Assembly (NCBI GenBank): GCA_964368965.1
Contig: CAYJDR010000014.1
Coordinates: 1-46,913 of the forward strand
Origin: CAYJDR01 sp964368965
GTDB lineage: Bacteria; Chrysiogenota; Deferribacteres; Deferribacterales; Mucispirillaceae
Length of the DNA: 46,913 nt
Reading direction: 5' to 3'
Shown here one piece after another: positions 18,201 through 24,466 of this stretch. A program made the position numbers and the translations under genes. Under the pieces are notes generated by a model. It saw only the letters and a program-made list of their open reading frames with translations, searched no databases and was not told the DNA's origin. The first letter of the stretch is position 1, and each line of letters opens with the position of its first letter.

Positions 18201-19043
18201 ATATCTAGCGCCGATAGTTGCCATTTCCATAAGTGTTAGTGGTTTATGGTTGCGCTCTAATGTTGTGCGGATATTCTTAACGTTTTCGATAGATTCGTTA
18301 AATAAGTCTTTATATTTACCATCTTCAACTTCTATGCCAGTTATTTCTGTGTGGAACGTAGTGTGCCTACAGTGGTCAGACCAGTAAGTATCAAGAAGGC
18401 GTAGTTCCGTTTCAGTAGGGTTTCTATCTTCGTTTTTGAAGTAGTCTTGTGAAAATTTTATATCTTCGATACTCATAGCAAGTCCCATTTTACCAATGAG
18501 TTCTACAAGTTCGTTGTCGTTCATTTTAATAAAGCCTTCGATATTAGGTACAGGCAACACTTCAGGCACAGCCATAGCAAGTGTAGCTGGTTTTTCCATG
18601 CTTGCACTTCTGCTATCAATAGTGTTGATTAAGTAAGACTTGATAGCCTCAATATCGGCATCAGTAACATTGCCTGAAAATACATAAACTTTTGCAGAGC
18701 GCACGATAACATCGTCGCTACCTGTCATAACTTTAACGCATTGTTCGGCACTGTCTGAGCGTTGGTCAAACTGACCAGGAAGATACTCAACAGCAAAAAA
18801 CTTGTCAGTAGCTTCAAAAGGGTAGTCTTCAATATATAAGTCATCCACCATGCGTTCAGCAAAAACAGTGTCTAATGTTGGTTTTAATATATCAAGGTTA
18901 TTACACTCAATGTCATACCTGTTGAGTACTTTTAACGAGTCAATATTTTCGATATTTAGTTCTTGTTTTAGCGACCTAATTAAACCGCTTGCTTCTACAT
19001 CATGAGGTGCACGTTTAACAACGTATATTCTTTGTACTGGCAT
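15258..19043 (-). CDS. purL: Phosphoribosylformylglycinamidine synthase, single-chain
   Basis: A 1261-residue enzyme for the fourth step of purine synthesis, converting FGAR and glutamine to FGAM with ATP. In order: an N-terminal PurS-like domain (about 1-140), the helical linker with DYF and TYWSDHCRHTTF, two ATP-binding synthase halves, and a C-terminal glutamine amidotransferase with LPGTNCEYDT, the nucleophile Cys in GICNGFQ, and the His/Glu region (SHGEGRF, MGHSERYGYGVHM). The N-terminal sequence and length resemble the single-chain form common in Clostridia and Bacteroidetes rather than the E. coli form. I chose ATG 19043, ten bases after GGAG; an ATG at 19052 is too close to it. It heads an operon with livHMGF. 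Confidence 0.95.
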   Translation of the reverse strand: MPVQRIYVVKRAPHDVEASGLIRSLKQELNIENIDSLKVLNRYDIECNNLDILKPTLDTVFAERMVDDLYIEDYPFEATDKFFAVEYLPGQFDQRSDSAEQCVKVMTGSDDVIVRSAKVYVFSGNVTDADIEAIKSYLINTIDSRSASMEKPATLAMAVPEVLPVPNIEGFIKMNDNELVELIGKMGLAMSIEDIKFSQDYFKNEDRNPTETELRLLDTYWSDHCRHTTFHTEITGIEVEDGKYKDLFNESIENVKNIRTTLERNHKPLTLMEMATIGARYAKHNGLLTNEEVSEENNACSIDIIVNTKDGEYEKWLLQFKNETHNHPTEIEPFGGAATCLGGAIRDPLSGRAYVYQSMRITGGSDPRRPLSETMRGKLSQHKITKEAAKGFSSYGNQIGLATGYVQEYYHEGFLAKRMEAGAVIAAVPKENVTRLSPAKGDKIILIGGKTGRDGVGGATGSSKEHDVASIELCGAEVQKGNAPEEHKIQRLFRKPKVAKLIKKCNDFGAGGVGVAIGELADGLYVKLDKVPKKYSGLTGTEIAISESQERMAAVLAPEHVVEFLNHCSFENLEATVVAEVTDSDRLQMEHDGRLIVDLSREFLDSAGAKRSQAITVNNIENDDFFSNKTEATLKETAINILSDLNVCSQKGMVELFDSTIGASSVLTPFGGITANTPTESMTCKIPVVDKDTTTVSIMASGYNPHLSSKSMYHGAMYAVVESVSKVIAAGGKIDDVRLSFQEYFERLSTDEKRWGKPFASLLGSIDAQVKLGLGAIGGKDSMSGTFKDSTSGEEINVPPTLISFAVAPSDLVFSRSPEFKKGEGDLYFVKTRIDEHGILDFEQYIKNITYIRGLFALDKIAAIYTVKNGGIVEAISKMAFGNMVGFELDEELTLDELTRQHYGSFVIQVKKDITISYPKIGSIIAAPMFVYKNERIALEELLEAWQTPLEKVFPTSTGDTGIIEANDYTGAKIITKSQHTVKPNVAILALPGTNCEYDTRRIFRQAGANEYEPFIFRNMNARMAEESCEYFAKVIRNSQILAIPGGFSAGDEPEGSGKFYVSVFKNKHIRNAIEDLLVNRDGLIIGICNGFQALLKTGLLTHGHIADLTEDDATLTFNKIGRHVSQMVRTRVASTKSPWLSLRNVGDIDIVPVSHGEGRFTAPEHVLKQLFDNGQVAMQYCDIKGNITMESPFNPNGSDLAIEAICSPDGRVLGRMGHSERYGYGVHMNSAYANMDSKIFEAGVRYFTGEDLKNDIDTEK

Positions 19044-19076
19044 AAAATTCATTCTCCAAACACTTTATCAACCTAT

Positions 19077-19105
19077 AATATATACTAAAAAAATTATTCT
19101 TACAA
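19077..19105 (-). promoter_or_regulatory. Promoter of purL-livHMGF
   Basis: Minus-strand TTGTAA (19105-19100), 17-base spacer, TATATT (19082-19077), giving a start about 27 bases before purL. Confidence 0.6.
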
Positions 19106-19111
19106 GTATGC

Positions 19112-19140
19112 TTGACCATTTTTTTAAAATAATGTATGAT
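19112..19140 (+). promoter_or_regulatory. Promoter of the PepV-like dipeptidase
   Basis: TTGACC (19112-19117), 17-base spacer, TATGAT (19135-19140), then AGGAGG (19152-19157) and ATG 19163. It is arranged back to back with the purL promoter. Confidence 0.65.
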
Positions 19141-19162
19141 ATTATGTTATCAGGAGGCGTAA

Positions 19163-20563
19163 ATGATTGATAAAATTAAAAATATTATTGATAAAAAGTT
19201 TGACAACCAACTCCAAGATATGCAAAATGTTTTGCGTATACCAACAATTTTTAATGCTAGCCAAGCAAATGAACAACATCCATTTGGTGAAAACCTTACA
19301 AAATGCCTTGATGAGTTCTTGAAAATTTCTGATGAACACGGCTTCACATCGAAAAATATCGACAACATGATTGGCTATGCAGATATGGGCGAGGGTGAAA
19401 AACTAGTAGGTGTGTTAGGACACCTTGACGTTGTGCCAGAAGGCAATTTAGAAAAATGGATAGCGCCACCATTTGGTGCGGAAATTATCGACGGCAAACT
19501 ATATGCACGTGGCGTACTTGATGATAAAGGACCTATGGTCGCATGTATGTATGCACTATCAGCTATGAAAGAGGCTGGTATTAAGTTTAATAAGCGTTTT
19601 CGTTTAATATTGGGGCTTGATGAGGAAACATCGTTCAAATGCGTTAAGAGATATTTAGAAACTGAGGAAGTTCCTTACTTTTCATTCTCGCCTGATGCTA
19701 CTTTTGGTGTTGTGCATGCTGAAAAGGGGATTTTGCAGTTCTCAATAAAAAGAACATTCAAACCACAAGGGCTAGAACCAATCAAAATATTGGGCATGAC
19801 TGGTGGCGAAAAAGCAAATGTTGTGCCTGATATAGCAAAAGTTTACTTCAGTGGGAATATTGCAAAGATTAAAGTTGCTATTGATGATTTAAACTTTGAT
19901 AAAATCACTACAAATTATGTTGATGACTATTTAGAAGTAGTTGCAGAAGGCGTTGCAGCCCATGCGAAAGAGCCTAGCCTTGGTGAAAATGCGATATTAA
20001 AGCTAGTGCATCTACTCACTAAGCTAGAATATGCGCCATCTGATTTGAAATTATGGTTAACAAACTTCCATGAAGCACTAAAGTACGAGTCTAACGGTAA
20101 ATCTTTAGGTGTAGCAACTAGCGATGAAATATCAGGTGAGTTAACTATCAACCCTGCTGTTATATGGTATAAGGGTGAAGAACTTATTATGAAATTTGAT
20201 ATGCGTTACCCTGTGTCACTAAGCATGGATGAGGGCGAAGAGATAGCTAAAAAGATTGCTCAACGACTAGGCGCAATGTATAGGGGCGATAAACATAAAG
20301 CTCCACTAAACATGCCGAAAGATATGCCTGAAATTAAGTTGCTATTAGACGCTTATGAAAATGTAACGGGCGAAAAGGGCGATGTGTTTGCGATAGGTGG
20401 CGGTACTTATTGCCGTGCTTTCCCTAATGCTGTATCGTTTGGGCCAGCGTTCCCAGATGAAGAGGAAACTATACACCAAGTGAACGAGAATGCAACTATC
20501 GACAATATAAGAAAGTTTACACATATTTATGCAGAAGCATTATATAAGCTAAATCAAGATTAA
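19163..20563 (+). CDS. pepV-like: PepV/Sapep-like M20 dipeptidase
   Basis: A 466-residue zinc-dependent dipeptidase, the usual length for PepV and Sapep. Metal-site landmarks are GHLDVVP, ARGVLDDKGP, the catalytic Glu pair in LDEETSFK, SPDATF and a late His in ETIHQVNE. A large inserted lid domain (about 180-350) is typical of the PepV group. No signal peptide is seen, so it probably acts on dipeptides after uptake. It has its own promoter, divergent from purL, and a bidirectional terminator after it. Confidence 0.9.
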   Translation: MIDKIKNIIDKKFDNQLQDMQNVLRIPTIFNASQANEQHPFGENLTKCLDEFLKISDEHGFTSKNIDNMIGYADMGEGEKLVGVLGHLDVVPEGNLEKWIAPPFGAEIIDGKLYARGVLDDKGPMVACMYALSAMKEAGIKFNKRFRLILGLDEETSFKCVKRYLETEEVPYFSFSPDATFGVVHAEKGILQFSIKRTFKPQGLEPIKILGMTGGEKANVVPDIAKVYFSGNIAKIKVAIDDLNFDKITTNYVDDYLEVVAEGVAAHAKEPSLGENAILKLVHLLTKLEYAPSDLKLWLTNFHEALKYESNGKSLGVATSDEISGELTINPAVIWYKGEELIMKFDMRYPVSLSMDEGEEIAKKIAQRLGAMYRGDKHKAPLNMPKDMPEIKLLLDAYENVTGEKGDVFAIGGGTYCRAFPNAVSFGPAFPDEEETIHQVNENATIDNIRKFTHIYAEALYKLNQD

Positions 20564-20570
20564 TTAAATA

Positions 20571-20603
20571 AAAAACCAGTCAGCAAAACTGACTGGTTTT
20601 TTT
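20571..20603. terminator. Bidirectional terminator between pepV and the chemoreceptor
   Basis: A perfect 12-bp stem AAAACCAGTCAG/CTGACTGGTTTT with a five-base loop, flanked by an A run and a T run, can end the converging pepV and chemoreceptor transcripts. Confidence 0.92.
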
Positions 20604-20612
20604 ATCTGCTTA

Positions 20613-22514
20613 TTAGAATTTCTTTTTACTTACATCATCTAAGATTTGTTCAGCAATGTCTTTTACGCTGTTAACAACATTGTTAGCGTTTGTTGTTGCT
20701 TGTACGTTTTCTTGAGTTGATACGTTTATTTCAGATATAGCGGTGTTAATGTTTTTAATGCTTTCTGTCTGTTGGCGTACACCTTCAGAAACTTCAGAAA
20801 TGATTGCCATTAACTCGTTACTGCTTTGCCTGATAGACTCTAAACTTTTCTGAGTATTTTCAGCAAGTTTTCTTACTTCATCAGCTACAACTGCGAAACC
20901 TCTACCTTGCTCACCTGCACGTGCAGCCTCGATAGCAGCGTTTAATGCAAGCAGGTTAGTTTGGCCAGCAATCTCGTTAATTACCTCTGTTAAAGATGTA
21001 ATAGAAGCGCTTGCCTCTAATGCTGATGTTGTACGCTCGTTTACAAGCTCCATAGATTCTGCAATAGTGTTAATATCTACTGTAGTGTGGTTAAGCGCAT
21101 TTGCTTGTTGTACAGATGTTTCACCGAATTCACCAATAACATCTTGTAATATTTGCGCTTGTTGGTTTAGTTCGTTAGCAAACTGTTTGCTTGTTGAGAG
21201 CATGTCACCAATAGTTTGACCTAGTGTGTTAATATCGTTTTCTATACCTTGTGGGTAGTCGATTGATGCTGTAAAGTCGTGNNNNNNNNNNNNNNNNNNN
21301 NNNNNNNNNNNNNNNNNNNNNNNNNNNNNNNNNNNNNNNNNNNNNNNNNNNNNNNNNNNNNNNNNNNNNNNNNNNNNNNNNCCTGATTTGAAGTTGATAG
21401 CTTCAACATTGTTTGTTTCATGGTTTAAGAAGCTGAAGAACTTCGATAAACCTTCTTGTATAACAGTGATACCTCTAGTGAGCCTTTTAGTCATAAAGAA
21501 TATTACTAATATAACAACGATTAATGAAATAAGTGCTGTTATCATAATAAGTTGTATTATTGCATTTGAGCCGCTATAAACATATTCAGTAGGTGTGATG
21601 CTGCCAACCGCCCATGCTGTTGGGCTGTTACCAAACCTGATAGGTGCAACTGCTACTAAAACACTTTCGCCATCAATACTTGTTTCTGTAACGTAGCTAA
21701 CGCCGTCTTCAACTGCTTTAATTATTTCTTCTGAATGGTCAAAGTTTAGCGCTGTGATTGGTCTGCCAAGCATGCTTGCATCTGGGTGAACGATAAGTTT
21801 GCCCGTGTGCGAAGCCATGAAGTATGTTTCACCATGAGTTGTAACAGCATTTCTGTTTAACTCAACAGCCATTGTTGATACGTCGAAGTCGATATCAACT
21901 ACACCAGCAAACCTATTGCCATTTACAATAACAGGTGTTGTGAAACGAGCTGTTTCTTTTTGCTCGCCGTTGATGTCAGTTGTGAAGATATCACTTACAA
22001 CATCTTTTAACGTGCGTTTTGCTATATCGTAGTTGCCCACGCTTTCACGTTCAGATATTGGCGCATCACGAAAATCAGAGCCATCCCTTTTTGTAAATAT
22101 GTGTAGTGAACCTTTTGAATCATAATATTCTTTAGGCATAGCCTCGTATGAATCAGGTTTATAGTAATTGTTTTCGATAATGTGGCTCATGTTACCTATG
22201 ATGTTATCGTCAGAGATGATAGCAACATCCATGAGTAGTCGCGTAACAGGCATCCTTGATGGTTTGCCAATTGATATAGATCTTGCAGTAAGATCCCTAA
22301 TGCCATAAGTAGATGCGGTACTGTTGGCAACGATTTCTGACATATCGCCAGCTAGGCCTTCAGTGTAGACCTTAATATAGTCTGAGCGCTCCTTAACGGC
22401 ACTCGCCTTCATACTTGTGCTTGCAACTGTGATAACAATAGCAAGTGTTGTAAACACTAATAGTGAAGACATTAATGCGATTTTAGTTGCAAAGTTTAAT
22501 TTCATTTTGCCCAT
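20613..22514 (-). CDS. Methyl-accepting chemotaxis protein (interrupted by assembly gap)
   Basis: A membrane chemoreceptor: TM1 (about 11-33), a periplasmic dCache-like ligand domain (about 40-320), TM2 (about 325-348), the start of a HAMP-type linker (FFSFLNHET), then 100 N, then the cytoplasmic signalling hairpin whose tip reads EIAGQTNLLALNAAIEAARAGEQGRGFAVVADEVRKLAE. The signalling region has no obvious C-terminal CheR/CheB tether. The frame stays open across the N run, but 100 is a standard placeholder, so the true length and frame are unknown. Related receptors with this linker usually carry a longer stretch there. AGAGGAT precedes the ATG. Ligand unknown. It lies 44 bases after folE2 and may be co-transcribed with it. 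Confidence 0.88.
   Translation of the reverse strand: MGKMKLNFATKIALMSSLLVFTTLAIVITVASTSMKASAVKERSDYIKVYTEGLAGDMSEIVANSTASTYGIRDLTARSISIGKPSRMPVTRLLMDVAIISDDNIIGNMSHIIENNYYKPDSYEAMPKEYYDSKGSLHIFTKRDGSDFRDAPISERESVGNYDIAKRTLKDVVSDIFTTDINGEQKETARFTTPVIVNGNRFAGVVDIDFDVSTMAVELNRNAVTTHGETYFMASHTGKLIVHPDASMLGRPITALNFDHSEEIIKAVEDGVSYVTETSIDGESVLVAVAPIRFGNSPTAWAVGSITPTEYVYSGSNAIIQLIMITALISLIVVILVIFFMTKRLTRGITVIQEGLSKFFSFLNHETNNVEAINFKSXXXXXXXXXXXXXXXXXXXXXXXXXXXXXXXXXXHDFTASIDYPQGIENDINTLGQTIGDMLSTSKQFANELNQQAQILQDVIGEFGETSVQQANALNHTTVDINTIAESMELVNERTTSALEASASITSLTEVINEIAGQTNLLALNAAIEAARAGEQGRGFAVVADEVRKLAENTQKSLESIRQSSNELMAIISEVSEGVRQQTESIKNINTAISEINVSTQENVQATTNANNVVNSVKDIAEQILDDVSKKKF
21282..21381. 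other. Assembly gap of exactly 100 N
   Basis: One hundred consecutive N lie inside the chemoreceptor gene, between the HAMP-type linker and the signalling hairpin. The round number marks a scaffold join of unknown size. Chemoreceptor cytoplasmic domains are repeated across a genome, a common reason for contigs to break there. Confidence 0.97.
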
Positions 22515-22558
22515 AAATTTATCCTCTCTTCTTACATATATGGAATTATATGATTAAC

Positions 22559-23335
22559 TTATTTTTGATATGTAATAGTGGCCCAAGCATTGTGGTTATG
22601 GATAGATTCCATATTCTCACAGGATACCTCAAACCACGATATCCTATCATCAGCTTTCAGTTTAGCTGTGATGTTGCGCACGATATCTTCAACAAAAGCT
22701 GGATTGTTATATGCCTGCTCAGTAACAAACTTTTCATCCTCACGTTTAAGCAGGGCATAAATAGGAGCGCTACCTGAACTCTCAGCGACTTCAATTAGGT
22801 CTTCTATCCATATTAATTTTTTATCGTATTTTACAGAGATTGTTGCGATACTGCGTTGGTTGTGTGCACCATATTCACTGATTTCTTTCGAGCAAGGGCA
22901 GAGCGATTGTATTGGTACACGCACAGTTAGTATATATTCAGCACCGTCTTCGTTGCATGTGCCTGCAACAGTGCAGTTATAATCTATTAATGCTGTTTTA
23001 CCTGATACTGGTGCAGCTTTTTGCATAAAGTAAGGGAATGTAAATTCGCAGTGAGCTTCGCTAGAATCAAGTGTTTTGCGCATGTGTTCTAAGAGTTCGC
23101 CTATGTTATTAAGGCTAATGTCATCTTTATAAATATTTAATACTTCAATAAATCTTGACATGTGAGTGCCTTTAAACTCTTGTGGCAACATAACGGACAA
23201 AGACACACTAGCAACTGTGTGCTGCGTGCCTTTCGAGCGCTCCCTAAGTGTGATAGGGTAAGTTATGTTTTTAATCCCTACCTTATCGATAGAGATTTGG
23301 CGGTCATCGTGCTTATTTTGTACATCTTTTAACAT
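22559..23335 (-). CDS. folE2: GTP cyclohydrolase FolE2
   Basis: A 258-residue type IB GTP cyclohydrolase making 7,8-dihydroneopterin triphosphate from GTP, the first step toward folate. The N-terminal part (GIKNITYPITLRER) and the active-site segment SLCPCSKEISEYGAHNQRS, with the metal-binding Cys and a nearby His, are diagnostic of FolE2 rather than FolE. FolE2 enzymes can use metals other than zinc and often help under zinc limitation, a possible link to the zinc-handling genes in this window. It follows the TPR gene by 11 bases with no visible terminator, so the two are probably co-transcribed. Confidence 0.94.
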   Translation of the reverse strand: MLKDVQNKHDDRQISIDKVGIKNITYPITLRERSKGTQHTVASVSLSVMLPQEFKGTHMSRFIEVLNIYKDDISLNNIGELLEHMRKTLDSSEAHCEFTFPYFMQKAAPVSGKTALIDYNCTVAGTCNEDGAEYILTVRVPIQSLCPCSKEISEYGAHNQRSIATISVKYDKKLIWIEDLIEVAESSGSAPIYALLKREDEKFVTEQAYNNPAFVEDIVRNITAKLKADDRISWFEVSCENMESIHNHNAWATITYQK

Positions 23336-23346
23336 AATAATCTAAT

Positions 23347-24066
23347 TTAGCGTCTTTTTAGTTTTTGTCTAGGGATAAATGTTTGATACATTTTCCCACC
23401 CTCAGGCATTTTGCTAAGGTGGAGTTGTGCCCATTGCATTCCATAGTTTTGGATTTTGATTTTCTTGTTGTTTTTCAAAGCATCAAGAGCGTTTTCAATA
23501 CGTTCATCGTTAGGTAGCTTTTTGCTTGCAGCAACAAGGGCTTCAATAGCTTTATCTTTTTTGCCAAACTCTGATAAGAAGTAAGCATTTAAAACTTGAG
23601 TAAAGCCGTCTTTTGGTGCGCCTTTAACAGCGTTTGCCATAACTCGTTCAACTTCGTCAAAGTTTTTTTGTTTATAGTGGTAGCCAGCTAACATAGACAT
23701 AGCCATGTAGTTTGCTTTAGGGGTGCTTTTTAAGTATGGAAGTGCTTCGTCAAAGCGTTTGTGCGCGTAGAGGAGTATTCCTATTTGTGAGTCAATTTGC
23801 TTAGTAACCATAAATTGCCATTTAGCATAGATATAGCCTTTTTTAAGCTTTTCTATAGCAACGTCAACTTTGCCTGCTTGGATATCTTTTTCGCAAGAGC
23901 TGAATATGTTTGTAAGTTGTTTAAGAAAATGACGGCTCATAAAGAAGTTAAAAGCAATCATTGATAAAATAAACATAATACTAGCAAGAATATAGCTAGG
24001 ATAAATAACGTATCCAACATAAGCGCCGATAGAACCAACAACAAAGGCCAATAGTAACGTAAGCAT
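23347..24066 (-). CDS. Membrane-anchored TPR-repeat protein, function unknown
   Basis: A 239-residue protein with two hydrophobic segments at the N-terminus (about 2-22 and 26-45), then a cytoplasmic region with tetratricopeptide-like helical repeats (about 60-215; for example IEKLKKGYIYAKW, YKQKNFDEVERVMANAV, FGKKDKAIEALVAA) and a basic C-terminal tail. I recognise no specific family. Such proteins usually act as scaffolds for membrane complexes. It is first in a probable operon with folE2. AGGAG lies seven bases before the ATG. Confidence 0.75.
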   Translation of the reverse strand: MLTLLLAFVVGSIGAYVGYVIYPSYILASIMFILSMIAFNFFMSRHFLKQLTNIFSSCEKDIQAGKVDVAIEKLKKGYIYAKWQFMVTKQIDSQIGILLYAHKRFDEALPYLKSTPKANYMAMSMLAGYHYKQKNFDEVERVMANAVKGAPKDGFTQVLNAYFLSEFGKKDKAIEALVAASKKLPNDERIENALDALKNNKKIKIQNYGMQWAQLHLSKMPEGGKMYQTFIPRQKLKRR

Positions 24067-24104
24067 GTAAGTCTCCTAAAGATTATAATAACATTAAAGT
24101 AAGT

Positions 24105-24133
24105 TTTATACATAATACTGCACGAATTATCAA
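24105..24133 (-). promoter_or_regulatory. Promoter of the TPR-folE2 operon
   Basis: Minus-strand TTGATA (24133-24128), 17-base spacer, TATAAA (24110-24105), about 40 bases before the TPR start. Confidence 0.6.
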
Positions 24134-24179
24134 GTAAAATAAATATAAAATCAATAAAAAAATAAATTTTTATCAATAC

Positions 24180-24208
24180 TTGACAAATGTTGCCGAATAT
24201 ATTATATT
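24180..24208 (+). promoter_or_regulatory. tRNA-Arg promoter
   Basis: Consensus TTGACA (24180-24185), 17-base spacer, TATATT (24203-24208), placing the start about eight bases before the tRNA. Confidence 0.8.
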
Positions 24209-24222
24209 TTTAATTCAATTTT

Positions 24223-24296
24223 GCCCCTGTAGCTCAGGTGGATAGAGCGACGGATTCCTAATCCGCAGGCCACGTGTTCGAATCGCGTCAGGGGCA
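24223..24296 (+). tRNA. tRNA-Arg (anticodon CCT)
   Basis: A complete cloverleaf: acceptor GCCCCTG/CAGGGGC with discriminator A, D-arm GCTC/GAGC, anticodon loop TTCCTAA with CCT (reads AGG), and T-arm ACGTG/CGCGT with TTCGAAT. CCA is not encoded. The first anticodon-stem pair is an A-C mismatch, and the T-stem has one T-G pair; both are tolerable. It has its own strong promoter and terminator and is a single-gene transcript. Confidence 0.95.
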
Positions 24297-24303
24297 TAAG
24301 CTG

Positions 24304-24338
24304 AAAGCCTATAACTAACAACTAGTTGTAGGCTTTTT
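24304..24338 (+). terminator. tRNA-Arg terminator
   Basis: A 14-bp stem made of AAAGCCTA/TAGGCTTT (24304-24311, 24329-24336) and inner TAACTA/TAGTTG with a five-base loop, then T-rich sequence, starts eight bases after the tRNA. Confidence 0.9.
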
Positions 24339-24466
24339 GTTTGTCTAAATATGTCATCAAACTGATTTTAGCTCAATTTTTAAATAAGTATGGATAAAAT
24401 AATTGTTTTAGTATAATATGATTATGTTTAGTCTAAGATAAGCAGTATGTTGATACGGAGCTTTTT

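Noticed and set aside
21282..21381. Run of N as a possible low-complexity or repeat element
   Set aside because: It is an assembly placeholder of exactly 100 bases, not sequence.
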